Shown piece after piece: positions 48,900 to 58,268 of a stretch of 64,000 nt of DNA. The stretch's first letter is position 1. Each line of letters starts with the position of its first letter. Origin of the DNA: Peterkaempfera bronchialis (GTDB lineage: Bacteria > Actinomycetota > Actinomycetes > Streptomycetales > Streptomycetaceae); NCBI RefSeq assembly GCF_003258605.2, contig NZ_CP031264.1, forward strand, positions 1,798,001 through 1,862,000, read 5' to 3'. The notes beneath the pieces were generated by a model. It did not search any database, was not told where the DNA came from, and saw only the letters and a program-made list of their open reading frames with translations. The position numbers and the translations under genes were made by a program.

Positions 48900-50246
48900 T
48901 CACTCCGGGCGCAGGTCCTTGATGCGGCGGATCTTGCCCACCGACCGCTCCAGGGTCTCGGGGTCGACCACCGCCACCTCGACGGTCACCCCGACCCCGT
49001 CCTTGACGCCCTTGGCGATGGACGCCTCGGCCAGCTGGCGCTGGTCCGGTGCGAGGCCGGGGCGGGCCTCGACGCTGACGGTCATATGGTCCATCCGGCC
49101 GCGCCGGGTGAGCTGGACCTGGAAGTGCGGGGCGACACCGGGGGTACGCAGCACGATCTCCTCGATCTGGCTGGGGAAGACATTCACCCCGCGCAGGATG
49201 ATCATGTCGTCGCAGCGGCCGCTGATCTTCTCGATCCGGCGGAAGGCGGGCCGGGCGGTGCCGGGCAGCAGCCGGGTCAGGTCGCGGGTGCGGTAGCGGA
49301 TGACCGGCAGCGCCTCCTTGGTGAGGGAGGTGAAGACCAGTTCACCGCTGTCGCCCTCGGCCATGGCCTGGTCGGTGAGGGGGTCGACCACCTCCGGGTA
49401 GAAGTGGTCCTCCCAGACGTGCAGGCCGTCCTTGGTCTCCACGCACTCCTGCGCCACGCCGGGGCCCATCACCTCGGAGAGGCCGTAGATGTCGACGGCG
49501 TGGATGTCCAGCCGCTGCTCGATCTCGCGGCGCATCTCCTCGGTCCACGGCTCGGCGCCGAAGATGCCGATCCTCAGCGAGGTGGTGCGCGGATCGACGC
49601 CCTGCCGCTCGAACTCGTCGAGCAGGGTCAGCATGTAGGACGGGGTGACCATGATGATCTCGGGTTCGAAGTCCTGGATGATCTGCACCTGGCGGGCGGT
49701 CATGCCGCCCGAGGCCGGGATCACGGTGCAGCCGGCCCGTTCGGCGCCGTAGTGCGCTCCGAGGCCGCCCGTGAAGAGGCCGTACCCATAGGAGATGTGC
49801 ACCTTGTGCCCGGGTCGGCCGCCGGCCGCGCGGATGGAGCGGGCGACCACGTCGGCCCAGGTGGAGAGGTCCTGCTCGGTGTAGCCGACCACGGTGGGGC
49901 GGCCGGTGGTGCCGCTGGAGGCGTGGACGCGGCGGACCTCGGACATGGGGACGGCGAACATGCCGAAGGGGTAGGAGTCCCGCAGGTCGGCCTTGGTGGT
50001 GAAGGGGAACCGGGCCAGGTCGGCCAGGGTGCGGCAGTCCTCGGGCCGCACCCCGGCCGCGTCGAACTTCCTGCGGTACAGCTCCACGTTGTCGTACGCG
50101 TGCCGCAGCGTCGCCCGGAGGCGGGCGAGCTGATACTCCCTCAGCTGCTCGGCCCCCATCCGCTCACCGGCGTCCAGCAGGTGCTCGGGGATCGGTTCCC
50201 CCACGCGGGGTCCCGAGACCGCCGGGTCCACCGGGCTGCTGCTCAT
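48900..50246 (-). CDS. paaK: Phenylacetate-CoA ligase
   Basis: A 448-residue adenylate-forming ligase that converts phenylacetate, ATP and CoA to phenylacetyl-CoA, the entry step of the pathway. AMP-binding motif HASSGTTGRPTVVGYT lies near residue 108, IFGAEPWTEEMR near 235, IYGLSEVMGPGVAQEC near 258, RYRTRDLTRLL near 318, ISGRCDDMIILRGVNVFPSQIE near 342 and the lysine loop KIRRIKDLR at the end. It overlaps paaI by four bases and is transcribed away from paaN. Confidence 0.95.
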   Translation of the reverse strand: MSSSPVDPAVSGPRVGEPIPEHLLDAGERMGAEQLREYQLARLRATLRHAYDNVELYRRKFDAAGVRPEDCRTLADLARFPFTTKADLRDSYPFGMFAVPMSEVRRVHASSGTTGRPTVVGYTEQDLSTWADVVARSIRAAGGRPGHKVHISYGYGLFTGGLGAHYGAERAGCTVIPASGGMTARQVQIIQDFEPEIIMVTPSYMLTLLDEFERQGVDPRTTSLRIGIFGAEPWTEEMRREIEQRLDIHAVDIYGLSEVMGPGVAQECVETKDGLHVWEDHFYPEVVDPLTDQAMAEGDSGELVFTSLTKEALPVIRYRTRDLTRLLPGTARPAFRRIEKISGRCDDMIILRGVNVFPSQIEEIVLRTPGVAPHFQVQLTRRGRMDHMTVSVEARPGLAPDQRQLAEASIAKGVKDGVGVTVEVAVVDPETLERSVGKIRRIKDLRPE

Positions 50247-50668
50247 CGCGTCTCCTTCACGGTCCGGATACTGCGGCTGCGCCCGCGGAACTCCGCAATC
50301 ACCTCGTCACCGCGCAGGATGGTCACGTCATAGATGCCGCTGCGGCCGAACCGGGTGCGCTCCCGCGCGGTCGCCAGCAGCACATCGCCCTCGTGGGCGG
50401 GGGCGACGAAGTCGATGTCGGCTCCGGCTGCGACGGTCACCGGTCCATGGCTGTTGCAGGCGCAGGCGAAGGCGGTGTCGGCGAAGAGGAAGAGATAGCC
50501 GCCGTGGGCGGTCCCATGCCCGTTCACCATCGCCGGGGACACGGTCATCCGGAGCTCGGCGGTTCCTTCACCGTACTCCAGCACCTCGATACCGAGCCCT
50601 CGGGACGCCTCGTCCCCGGCGAACATCGCCTCTGCGGGGCCGGGCGCCGCACCCGTGGCCTGCGTCAT
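50243..50668 (-). CDS. paaI: Hydroxyphenylacetyl-CoA thioesterase PaaI
   Basis: A 141-residue hot-dog thioesterase. Landmarks: SPAMVNGHGTAHGGYLFLFADTAFACACNSHG with the active-site Asn-Gly-His-Gly and Asp. PaaI clears dead-end ring-hydroxylated CoA esters in phenylacetate catabolism. ATG 50668 has GGTGGAAAG upstream; GTG 50677 adds three residues. It is the first gene of the leftward paaI-paaK unit, and the ACCGA-N8-TCGGT operator lies 20 bp upstream. Confidence 0.93.
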   Translation of the reverse strand: MTQATGAAPGPAEAMFAGDEASRGLGIEVLEYGEGTAELRMTVSPAMVNGHGTAHGGYLFLFADTAFACACNSHGPVTVAAGADIDFVAPAHEGDVLLATARERTRFGRSGIYDVTILRGDEVIAEFRGRSRSIRTVKETR

Positions 50669-50687
50669 GCTTTCCACCGCCTTGTGA

Positions 50688-50705
50688 ACCGACCGAACAT
50701 TCGGT
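50688..50705. promoter_or_regulatory. PaaR-type operator between paaI and paaN
   Basis: ACCGA (50688-50692), N8, TCGGT (50701-50705), extended by A/T to AACCGA...TCGGTT. It controls both divergent units and matches the site before paaA. TetR-type PaaR in corynebacteria is reported to use ACCGACCG-N2-CGGT-like sites. Confidence 0.75.
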
Positions 50706-50773
50706 TAGCGTGCAGCATGGCCAAATAATCAGGATCGGGACTGCCTGTCAAGAGGTGTCAAGAGGTGGAAGAG

Positions 50774-52519
50774 ATGCCCCACGCCCCCGAACGCCCCGAC
50801 TTCTTCGCACGCCACCGGGCGCTGCTGGAGCAGGCGGTCGCCGCCACCGCGAGCCGTGGCCACTGGACGCCCTACCCGGAGTCGCCCAGCACCACCGTGT
50901 ACGGCGACGAGGCCCCCCGGGCCGGGGAAGCGGCCTTCCGGTCCCAGCTCGGCACCCAGTTCACCCTCGGCGGCCATCCCGGCAGCGGGTCGGTACCGGC
51001 CACCGAGACCTCCCCGTACGGCTTCCCGCTCGGCGTCGGCTACCCCCGCGTCACCCCGGACGAGGCGGTGGCAGCGGCCAAGGCCGCCACCGGCCGCTGG
51101 CGCGACGCGGGCCCCGACGCGCGGGCCGGGGTGGCCGTGGAGATCCTGGCCCGGCTGAACGCGGCGAGCTTCGAGCTCGCGCACGCCGTGCAGCACACCA
51201 CCGGGCAGGCGTTTGTCATGGCCTTCCAGGCCGGTGGGCCGCACGCCCAGGAGCGCGGGCTGGAGGCGGTCGCCTACGCCTGGGCGGAGCAGAAGCGGCA
51301 TCCGGGCACGGCCCGCTGGAGCAAGCCGCAGCGCAGGGGCGGGGCGCTGGTGATGGAGAAGACATTCACGCCGGTCGGGCGCGGGGTGGCGCTGCTGATC
51401 GCCTGCAACACCTTCCCGACCTGGAACGGCTACCCCGGCCTCTTCGCCTCCCTGGTCACCGGCAATCCGGTGATCGTCAAGCCGCACCCCGGCGCCGTAC
51501 TGCCGCTGGCGATCACGGTGCGCATCGCCCGCGAGGTGCTGGCCGAGGCGGGCTTCGACCCCAACCTGGTGATCCTCGCCGCCGAGCGGCCGGAGGACCG
51601 GACGGCGGCGCGGCTGGCGCTCCACCCCGAGGTGCGCATCGTCGACTTCACCGGCTCGACCGAGTTCGGCGACTGGCTGGAGGCCCATGCGCGCCAGGCG
51701 GTCGTCCACACCGAGAAGGCCGGCCTGAACACCGTCGTGCTGGACTCCACCGCCGACTACCAGGGCCTGCTGGGCAATCTGGCCTTCTCGCTCTCCCTCT
51801 ACAGCGGCCAGATGTGCACCACCCCGCAGAACCTGCTGATCCCCCGCGAGGGCATGGCCACCGACCAGGGCATCAAGACCGCCGACGGGTTCGCCGCCGA
51901 CCTCGCCGCCGCGCTGGACAGGCTGCTCGGCGATCCGGCCCGGGCGGCCGGCACCCTCGGCGCCATCGTCTCCGACAGCGTCGGGGAGCGGCTGGAGCAG
52001 GCCGCAAGCCTCGGCCGTACGGTGCGGCCGTCGGCGCCGGTCGCGCACCCCGACCATCCGGAGGCCGACATCCGCACCCCGCTGGTGGCCCGGCTGGACG
52101 CGGAGGCCGACCGGGAGACGTACACCCGCGAGTGGTTCGGGCCGGTCTCCTTTGTCATCGGTACCGACTCCACCGAGCACAGCCTGCGGATCTTCCGGGA
52201 GACGGTGCGCGAGCGCGGCGCGCTGACCGCCGCCGTCCACTCCACCAGCGAGAAGGTGCTGGCGGCGGCCGAGGAAGCGGCGCTGGACGCGGGGGTGCAC
52301 CTGTCGGAGAACCTCACCGGCGGCGTCTTCGTCAACCAGTCCGCCGCCTTCAGCGACTTCCACGGCAGTGCGGCCAACCCGGCCGCCAGCGCGACCCTGT
52401 CCGACCCCGCCTTCGTCACCGGGCGCTTCGCGACGCTCCAGTCGCGCCGTCCCGCACCCGCGCCCGCACCCGCACCCGTCGAGCCCGCACCCGCCAAGGA
52501 GTACAGCCATGTCCGATGA
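50774..52519 (+). CDS. paaN: Phenylacetic acid degradation protein PaaN (aldehyde dehydrogenase-like)
   Basis: A 581-residue aldehyde-dehydrogenase-fold protein, used in actinomycetes in place of the E. coli PaaZ dehydrogenase for oxidising the ring-opened semialdehyde CoA ester. NAD site IVDFTGSTEFGDWLEAH, catalytic Glu region VVHTEKAGLNTVVLD, catalytic Cys in LYSGQMCTTPQNLLIP (~348). The C-terminal MaoC hydratase domain of PaaZ is absent. The tail has an Ala-Pro repeat (RPAPAPAPAPVEPAPAKE). ATG 50774 is preferred over GTG 50765 because GAGGTGGAAGAG precedes it. It overlaps paaJ by 11 bp. Confidence 0.93.
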   Translation: MPHAPERPDFFARHRALLEQAVAATASRGHWTPYPESPSTTVYGDEAPRAGEAAFRSQLGTQFTLGGHPGSGSVPATETSPYGFPLGVGYPRVTPDEAVAAAKAATGRWRDAGPDARAGVAVEILARLNAASFELAHAVQHTTGQAFVMAFQAGGPHAQERGLEAVAYAWAEQKRHPGTARWSKPQRRGGALVMEKTFTPVGRGVALLIACNTFPTWNGYPGLFASLVTGNPVIVKPHPGAVLPLAITVRIAREVLAEAGFDPNLVILAAERPEDRTAARLALHPEVRIVDFTGSTEFGDWLEAHARQAVVHTEKAGLNTVVLDSTADYQGLLGNLAFSLSLYSGQMCTTPQNLLIPREGMATDQGIKTADGFAADLAAALDRLLGDPARAAGTLGAIVSDSVGERLEQAASLGRTVRPSAPVAHPDHPEADIRTPLVARLDAEADRETYTREWFGPVSFVIGTDSTEHSLRIFRETVRERGALTAAVHSTSEKVLAAAEEAALDAGVHLSENLTGGVFVNQSAAFSDFHGSAANPAASATLSDPAFVTGRFATLQSRRPAPAPAPAPVEPAPAKEYSHVR

Positions 52520-53732
52520 GGTCTACCTGGTCGACGGGGCGCGCACCCCGCAGGGCCGCTACGGCGGCGCCCTGGCCTCCGTACGCCCCGACGACCTGGC
52601 GGCCCTGGTGGTCGGCGAGGCGGTCCGCCGGGCCGGGGTTCCGGCGGAGGCCGTGGACGAGGTGATCCTCGGCGCCGCCAACCAGGCCGGTGAGGACAAC
52701 CGCGATGTGGCCCGGATGGCCGTGCTGCTGGCCGGGCTCCCGCACACCGTGCCCGGCTACACCGTCAACCGGCTCTGCGCCTCGGGTCTGACCGCCGTCG
52801 CCTCGGCCGCCCAGGCGATCCGGGCCGGTGAGGCCGACCTGGTCGTCGCGGGCGGCGTGGAGTCGATGACCCGCGCCCCCTGGGTGATGGCCAAGCCCGG
52901 CACCCCCTGGGCCAAGCCGGGCGAGGTGCACGACACCTCGCTGGGCTGGCGCTTCACCAACCCGCGCTTCACCGCCGCCGACCGGGCGGTACCCGCCGGT
53001 GCCGGTCCGGAGGCGGTGCGGACGACGCTGTCGATGGGCGAGACCGCCGAGGAGGTCGCGGCCCTCGACGGCATCACCCGCGCCGAGTCCGACGCCTTCG
53101 CGCTCCGCAGCCACCAGCGGGCGGTGGCCGCCCAGCAGGCGGGCCGCTTCGACCGGGAGATCGTGCCGGTCCCGGTACGGGACGGCGAGGTGGCCCGCGA
53201 CGAGGGCCCGCGCCCCGGCACCACGCTGGAGAAGCTGGGCGCGCTGCGGACCATCTTCCGCAGCGACGGCATCGTCACCGCCGGCTCCTCCTCCCCGCTC
53301 TCCGACGGCGCCGCCGCCCTGGTGGTGGCGAGCGCGGCGGCCGTCGAGCGGTACGGGCTCACCCCCCGGGCGCGGATCGCCACCTCCGCCTCGGCCGGTG
53401 TGCAGCCCCAGCTGATGGGCCTCGGCCCGGTCCCCGCCACCGAGAAGGCGCTCGCCCGCGCCGGCTGGCAGCTCGGCGACCTGGACGCGGTGGAGCTGAA
53501 CGAGGCGTTCGCCGCCCAGGCGCTGGCCGTCATCCGACGCCTCAAACTGGACGAGGAGAAGGTCAACGCCGACGGCGGCGCCATCGCCCTGGGCCACCCG
53601 CTGGGCTGCTCCGGCGCCCGCATCCTGCTGACCCTGCTCGGCCGGCTGGAGCGCGAGGACGCCCGCCGGGGCCTGGCCACCCTCTGCGTCGGCGTCGGCC
53701 AGGGCGTCGCCATGCTGCTGGAGAGGGTGTGA
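52509..53732 (+). CDS. paaJ: Acyl-CoA thiolase, probable 3-oxoadipyl-CoA thiolase
   Basis: A 407-residue thiolase. Nucleophilic Cys in VNRLCASGLTAVASA (~91), NEAFAAQAL near 340, GHPLGCSGARILL with the catalytic His and Cys near 365-375. It cleaves 3-oxoadipyl-CoA to succinyl-CoA and acetyl-CoA, the last step of phenylacetate breakdown. The ATG at 52509 has AAGGAG seven bases upstream, inside the end of paaN. Confidence 0.92.
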   Translation: MSDEVYLVDGARTPQGRYGGALASVRPDDLAALVVGEAVRRAGVPAEAVDEVILGAANQAGEDNRDVARMAVLLAGLPHTVPGYTVNRLCASGLTAVASAAQAIRAGEADLVVAGGVESMTRAPWVMAKPGTPWAKPGEVHDTSLGWRFTNPRFTAADRAVPAGAGPEAVRTTLSMGETAEEVAALDGITRAESDAFALRSHQRAVAAQQAGRFDREIVPVPVRDGEVARDEGPRPGTTLEKLGALRTIFRSDGIVTAGSSSPLSDGAAALVVASAAAVERYGLTPRARIATSASAGVQPQLMGLGPVPATEKALARAGWQLGDLDAVELNEAFAAQALAVIRRLKLDEEKVNADGGAIALGHPLGCSGARILLTLLGRLEREDARRGLATLCVGVGQGVAMLLERV

Positions 53733-53737
53733 CGCGG

Positions 53738-54487
53738 ATGTCCCCGTACCGGACGCTCCTGGTCGAGGAGCGGGACGACCGGGTGGTCGTCACCCTGCAC
53801 CGCCCCGAGGCCCGCAACGCCATCTCCGGCCGCATGGTCGAGGAGCTGCACGAGGTGTGCGGCCTGCTGGAACGCACGCCGAGGCTGCTGCTGCTCACCG
53901 GCCACGGCGGGGTCTTCGCGGGCGGCGCCGACATCGCGGAGCTGCTGCGGCGCGGCCGGGAGGAGGCCCTTCAGGGGATCAACAGCCGGCTCTTCGAGCG
54001 GGTGCGCAGGCTGCCGATGCCGACCCTGGCCGCAGTCGACGGGTGGGCGCTGGGCGGCGGCGCGGAGCTGGCGTACGCCTGCGACCTCCGTATCGCGGGG
54101 CCGGACGCGGTCTTCGGCAACCCGGAACCGGGGCTCGGCATCCTGGCGGCGGCCGGGGCGTGCTGGCGGCTGCCCGAGCTGGTCGGCGAGTCGATCGCCA
54201 AGCAGGTGCTGCTCGCCGGGCGGAACCTGGACGCCCCGGCGGCACTGGCCGCCGGGCTGGTCATCGATGTCGTCCCGGCGGAGACGCTGCTGGAGGCGGC
54301 GCATGCGCTGCTCGACCGGATGGCGCGCTCCTCGGCCACCGCGCTGCGGCTCACCAAGCTGGTGGTCGACTCGCCCGGCGCCCACCCGGTGGCGGACGAC
54401 CTGGCCCAGGCGGTGCTGTTCGAGGGCCAGGACAAGCAGGACCGGATGGCACGGTTCCTGGAGAAGAAGGACAGGAGCAGGACATGA
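53738..54487 (+). CDS. paaF: Enoyl-CoA hydratase/isomerase
   Basis: A 249-residue crotonase-fold protein. Oxyanion-hole segments: GHGGVFAGGADIAELL (~58) and WALGGGAELAYACDLRIAG (~100), and a catalytic Glu in NPEPGLGILAA. It hydrates the unsaturated dicarboxylyl-CoA formed after ring opening. As no separate paaG-like isomerase is present here, it may also serve for that step. ATG 53738 sits 11 bp after GGAGAGG; GTG 53729 is an alternative that overlaps the paaJ stop (GTGA). Confidence 0.88.
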   Translation: MSPYRTLLVEERDDRVVVTLHRPEARNAISGRMVEELHEVCGLLERTPRLLLLTGHGGVFAGGADIAELLRRGREEALQGINSRLFERVRRLPMPTLAAVDGWALGGGAELAYACDLRIAGPDAVFGNPEPGLGILAAAGACWRLPELVGESIAKQVLLAGRNLDAPAALAAGLVIDVVPAETLLEAAHALLDRMARSSATALRLTKLVVDSPGAHPVADDLAQAVLFEGQDKQDRMARFLEKKDRSRT

Positions 54488-55410
54488 GCACTCCCCGCAC
54501 CCCCGGCACCCCTCCCCCGTCCGACGCCCCGTCCGACGCCCCGTCCGAGTCCGCGTCCGCCGCCGCCCCGGCGGTCGTCGGGGTGATCGGCGGCGGCCGG
54601 ATGGGCGCCGGTATCGCGCAGTCCTTCGCGGCGGCCGGATCGGCCGTGACCGTCGTGGAGAGCGGCGAGCGGGCCGCAGCCGCCGCGCTGGACCGGATCG
54701 CCATCGGTCTGAAGCGGGCCGCCGAGCGGGGCAGGCTCCCCGAGCCCGCCGAGCGGGTACTCGGCCGGATCACGACGACGGCCACGGTGGACGGCCTGCC
54801 CGCCACGGCCGACCTGGTCGTCGAGGCGGTACCCGAGGATGCCGCGCTCAAGGCCCGGATGCTGACGGCGGCCGAGCAGGCGGTGGGTGCCACCGCGGTC
54901 CTGGCCACCAACACCAGCTCGCTGTCGATCACCGAACTCGCCTCCGTGCTCACCCGCCCCGGGCGCTTCCTCGGCATGCACTTCTTCAACCCGGTGCCCG
55001 CCTCCGAGCTGATCGAACTGGTCTTCGCGCCGCAGACCGACGCCGAGACCCTGAGCGCCGCCCTGGGCTGGACGCATGCCCTCGGCAAGAAGGACGTCGT
55101 GGTCAAGGACTCGCCCGGCTTCGCCAGCAGCCGCCTCGGCGTGGCGCTGGGCCTGGAGGCGATCCGGATGGTCGAGGAGGGGGTAGCCGAGCCGGAGGCG
55201 ATCGACGACGCCATGCGCCTGGGCTACAAGCACCCGATGGGGCCGCTGCGCCTCACCGACCTGGTCGGGCTCGATGTCCGCCTGGCCATCGCCGAGCATC
55301 TGCACGCGACCCTGGGCGGGCGCTTCGCACCGCCCCGGCTGCTGCGCGACAAGGTCGCCCGGGGCGAGCTGGGCCGCAAGACCGGTCAGGGGTTCTACTC
55401 CTGGCGCTGA
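54484..55410 (+). CDS. paaH: 3-hydroxyacyl-CoA dehydrogenase
   Basis: A 308-residue dehydrogenase oxidising 3-hydroxyadipyl-CoA. After a Pro/Ser/Ala-rich N-terminal ~30 residues comes the NAD motif [32 protein letters not shown], and the catalytic segment [19 protein letters not shown] (His near 165), then [23 protein letters not shown] and [17 protein letters not shown]. It overlaps paaF by ATGA. The N-terminal extension ([19 protein letters not shown]) is longer than in the family norm. Confidence 0.93.
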   Translation: MSTPRTPGTPPPSDAPSDAPSESASAAAPAVVGVIGGGRMGAGIAQSFAAAGSAVTVVESGERAAAAALDRIAIGLKRAAERGRLPEPAERVLGRITTTATVDGLPATADLVVEAVPEDAALKARMLTAAEQAVGATAVLATNTSSLSITELASVLTRPGRFLGMHFFNPVPASELIELVFAPQTDAETLSAALGWTHALGKKDVVVKDSPGFASSRLGVALGLEAIRMVEEGVAEPEAIDDAMRLGYKHPMGPLRLTDLVGLDVRLAIAEHLHATLGGRFAPPRLLRDKVARGELGRKTGQGFYSWR

Positions 55411-55464
55411 CGCTCCTCCCCTGACAGCGGGCTTGTCCGATCAGGGGAAACTTGTCACACTGAT

Positions 55465-55482
55465 ACCGAACGAACGGTCGGT
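55465..55482. promoter_or_regulatory. PaaR-type operator upstream of paaA
   Basis: ACCGA (55465-55469), N8 (ACGAACGG), TCGGT (55478-55482), the same spacing as the site at 50688. It lies 16 bp before the paaA ATG, so it could block transcription initiation of paaABCDE. Confidence 0.8.
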
Positions 55483-55498
55483 TGGGAAGCTGGTATCG

Positions 55499-56527
55499 AT
55501 GACCGCAACAGACTCCGCCCCGTCAGCCCCCGGCGACGGCTCCGGCTCCGGCTCCACCTCCGCCGAGCAGGAGCTCCAGCAGGGCTTCGACCACACCATC
55601 GCCCGGGACCAGCGGATCGAGCCTCGGGACTGGATGCCGGAGGGCTACCGCAGGACGCTGATCCGGCAGATCGCGCAGCATGCGCACTCCGAGATCATCG
55701 GCATGCAGCCGGAGGGCGACTGGATCACCCGGGCGCCCTCGCTGCGGCGCAAGGCCATCCTCTTCGCCAAGGTCCAGGACGAGGCCGGGCACGGGCTCTA
55801 CCTCTACTCGGCCGCCGAGACTCTGGGCGCCGACCGCGCGGACCTGACCCAGCGGCTGATCGAGGGGCGCCAGAAGTACTCCTCGATCTTCAACTACCCG
55901 ACGCTGACCTTCGCCGACGTCGGCGTGATCGGCTGGTTTGTGGACGGCGCGGCCATCTGCAACCAGGTGCCGCTCTGCCGCAGCTCCTACGGGCCCTATG
56001 CCCGCGCCATGGTGCGGGTCTGCAAGGAGGAGTCGTTCCACCAGCGGCAGGGCTATGAGCTGCTGATGACCATGATGCGCGGCACCGCCGCCCAGCGGGA
56101 GATGGTGCAGGACGCGGTCGACCGCTGGTGGTGGCCGTCGCTGATGATGTTCGGCCCGCCGGACGGCGACTCCCCCAACTCCGCCGCCTCGATGGCCTGG
56201 AAGATCAAGCGGCACACCAATGACGAGCTGCGCCAGAAGTTCGTGGACATGACCGTCCCGCAAGCCGAGCGGCTCGGCGTGACACTGCCCGACCCCGCAC
56301 TGCGCTGGAACGAGGAGCGCGGCCGCCACGACTTCGGCACCCCCGACTGGACCGAGCTGCAACGCGTGATCAGCGGCGACGGACCGTGCAACAGCGAACG
56401 GATCGCGCGGCGCAGAGCCGCCCACGAGGAGGGCGCCTGGGTACGGGAGGCGGCGAGCGCCTACGCCGCCAAGCAGGCCGCCCGAGCCGCAGAAGCCGCA
56501 GTAGCAGCAGAAGGAGCAGCAGCATGA
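55499..56527 (+). CDS. paaA: Phenylacetyl-CoA 1,2-epoxidase catalytic subunit PaaA
   Basis: A 342-residue di-iron protein, the catalytic subunit of the multicomponent epoxidase. Iron-ligand helices: [17 protein letters not shown] (~100) and [18 protein letters not shown] (~180). [34 protein letters not shown] is the usual N-terminal segment. An added Ser/Gly-rich N-terminus ([12 protein letters not shown]) and an Ala-rich tail are extras. First gene of paaABCDE, preceded by the PaaR-type operator. Confidence 0.95.
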   Translation: MTATDSAPSAPGDGSGSGSTSAEQELQQGFDHTIARDQRIEPRDWMPEGYRRTLIRQIAQHAHSEIIGMQPEGDWITRAPSLRRKAILFAKVQDEAGHGLYLYSAAETLGADRADLTQRLIEGRQKYSSIFNYPTLTFADVGVIGWFVDGAAICNQVPLCRSSYGPYARAMVRVCKEESFHQRQGYELLMTMMRGTAAQREMVQDAVDRWWWPSLMMFGPPDGDSPNSAASMAWKIKRHTNDELRQKFVDMTVPQAERLGVTLPDPALRWNEERGRHDFGTPDWTELQRVISGDGPCNSERIARRRAAHEEGAWVREAASAYAAKQAARAAEAAVAAEGAAA

Positions 56528-56826
56528 GCAGCACCGGGAGCGCCCGGGCCGAGTGGCCGCTGTACGAGGTCTTCGTCCGAGGCAAGCGCGGTCTGAACCA
56601 TGTCCACGTCGGCTCGCTGCACGCCTCCGACGACCGGATGGCGCTGCTCGCGGCCCGCGACCTCTACACCCGCCGCAACGAGGGCGTCTCGCTCTGGGTG
56701 GTCCGCTCGGAGCACATCACCGCCTCCACGCCCGACGAGAAGGACCCGTTCTTCGCCCCCAGCGGCGACAAGGTCTACCGCCACCCCACCTTCTACGACA
56801 TCCCCGACGACGTCCCCCACATCTAG
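56524..56826 (+). CDS. paaB: Phenylacetyl-CoA epoxidase subunit PaaB
   Basis: A 100-residue subunit, length as in the family ([42 protein letters not shown], and [17 protein letters not shown]-like end). It bridges PaaA-PaaC pairs in the epoxidase. ATGA overlap with paaA. No cofactor. Confidence 0.95.
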   Translation: MSSTGSARAEWPLYEVFVRGKRGLNHVHVGSLHASDDRMALLAARDLYTRRNEGVSLWVVRSEHITASTPDEKDPFFAPSGDKVYRHPTFYDIPDDVPHI

Positions 56827-56835
56827 GAGCAGGGC

Positions 56836-57699
56836 ATGAGCGACGACGACCACGTCTATCTGTCCCTGGCCGAGGCCGAGGGGCACCCCGGGGGTGAGGC
56901 CCGCTGGGCGTTCGGGACCGGCTTCGAGGACCCGCTGCACGGCGTGGACACCGCCGTGCCCGCCGGGATCGACGCGGCGGAACTGGCCGGGTGCTGCCTG
57001 GCGCTCGGCGACGACGCCCTGGTCAGCGCGCAGCGGCTGGCCGAGTGGTGCACCCGGGCGCCGGAGCTGGAGGAGGAGATGGCGCTGGCCAACATCGGCC
57101 TCGACCTGCTCGGCCAGGCCCGGCTGCTCTATGCGCGGGCCGGGCAGGCGGACGGCACCGGGCGCGACGAGGACGCCTACGCCTACTTCCGGGACGCGGA
57201 CGACTTCCGCAGTGTCCGGCTCGCCGAGCTTCCCAACGGCGACTTCGCCTTCTCCACCGTCCGGCTGCTGGTGCTCTCCTGCTGGCGGCTGGCGCACTTC
57301 GACCGGCTCGCCGCCTCGGCGGACCCGGTGCTGGCCGCCATCGCGGCCAAGGGCGTCAAGGAGCTCACGTACCACCGCCAGTTCGCCGCCGAGTGGGCGG
57401 TGCGGCTGGGCGACGGCACCGAGGAGTCGCATCACCGGATGCGGGCGGCGCTGGACCGGGTCGCCCCGTACCTGGACGAGCTCTTCGCGGCCCGCCCCGG
57501 GTTCGGCGTCGACCCGGCGGCCATACGGGACGAGGTGACGGCGGTGCTCCGCCAGGTCCTGGACGCCGCCGGGCTGCCGCTGCCCGAGGCCGCTGCCCTG
57601 CCGGGGCACGGCCGGGCGGGCGACCACACCGAGTACCTGGCCCCGCTCCTCGCCGAGCTGCAGAGCGTGGCCCGCGCCCACCCGGGGGCGACCTGGTGA
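56836..57699 (+). CDS. paaC: Phenylacetyl-CoA epoxidase structural subunit PaaC
   Basis: A 287-residue subunit with ferritin-like helices (ELEEEMALANIGLDLLGQARLLY, ELPNGDFAFSTVRLLVLS, KGVKELTYHRQFAAEWAVRLGDGTEESHHRM). It forms a complex with PaaA and does not bind catalytic iron in studied members. AGGAGCAGGG precedes ATG 56836. It overlaps paaD by GTGA. Confidence 0.95.
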   Translation: MSDDDHVYLSLAEAEGHPGGEARWAFGTGFEDPLHGVDTAVPAGIDAAELAGCCLALGDDALVSAQRLAEWCTRAPELEEEMALANIGLDLLGQARLLYARAGQADGTGRDEDAYAYFRDADDFRSVRLAELPNGDFAFSTVRLLVLSCWRLAHFDRLAASADPVLAAIAAKGVKELTYHRQFAAEWAVRLGDGTEESHHRMRAALDRVAPYLDELFAARPGFGVDPAAIRDEVTAVLRQVLDAAGLPLPEAAALPGHGRAGDHTEYLAPLLAELQSVARAHPGATW

Positions 57700-58268
57700 C
57701 CGCGCGACCCGCCACCGGCCCCACCGGCCTCGCCGGTCTCGCCGACCTCGCCGACCTCGCCGACCTCAGGGATGCGCGGCGGGCCCGGCAGATCGCCGAG
57801 CAGGTGCCCGACCCCGAGCTGCCGATGCTCACCCTGGCCGACCTCGGCGTGCTGCGCGGCGTCGAGATCGGCCCGGACGGCACCGTCGTCGCAAGCCTGA
57901 CGCCCACCTACTCGGGCTGCCCCGCCATGGCCGAGATGCGCGCCGACGTGGCCGCGCGGCTGCGGGGGGCCGGATTCGCCCGGGTGGAGATCCGCACCGT
58001 ACTGGACCCGCCGTGGACCACCGACTGGATCACCCCCGCCGGCCGCCGCACCCTCGCCGAGCACGGCATCGCGCCGCCCCACCCGGCGCCCCGACGCGCC
58101 ACCGGGCCGATCCCGCTGGAGCTGACGGCCACCCGGCGTTCGGTGGCCTGCCCGCGCTGCGGGTCGGCGGAGACCGAGGAGACCTCGCGCTTCGCCTCCA
58201 CCTCCTGCAAGGCGCTGTGGCGCTGCCGCGGCTGCCTGGAGCCGTTCGAGTACGTCAAGGAGATCTGA
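57696..58268 (+). CDS. paaD: Phenylacetate degradation protein PaaD (iron-sulfur assembly type)
   Basis: A 190-residue protein with an N-terminal DUF59/MIP18 domain (IAEQVPDPELPMLTLADLGVLRGVEI, TPTYSGCPAMAEM) and a C-terminal zinc-ribbon-like cysteine cluster (CPRCGSAETEETSRFASTSCKALWRCRGC). It is needed for maturation of the PaaE or epoxidase cofactors in other bacteria. The first ~25 residues contain a LADLADLADL repeat. Start GTG overlaps the paaC stop; stop overlaps paaE start (TGATG). Confidence 0.93.
   Translation: MTARPATGPTGLAGLADLADLADLRDARRARQIAEQVPDPELPMLTLADLGVLRGVEIGPDGTVVASLTPTYSGCPAMAEMRADVAARLRGAGFARVEIRTVLDPPWTTDWITPAGRRTLAEHGIAPPHPAPRRATGPIPLELTATRRSVACPRCGSAETEETSRFASTSCKALWRCRGCLEPFEYVKEI

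Noticed and set aside
50685-50714. TGAACC followed by CGTGCA upstream of paaN, resembling the ECF promoter
   Set aside because: The spacer is 18 bp, the -10 lacks the T after CGTG, and the site is better explained as part of the PaaR-type operator.
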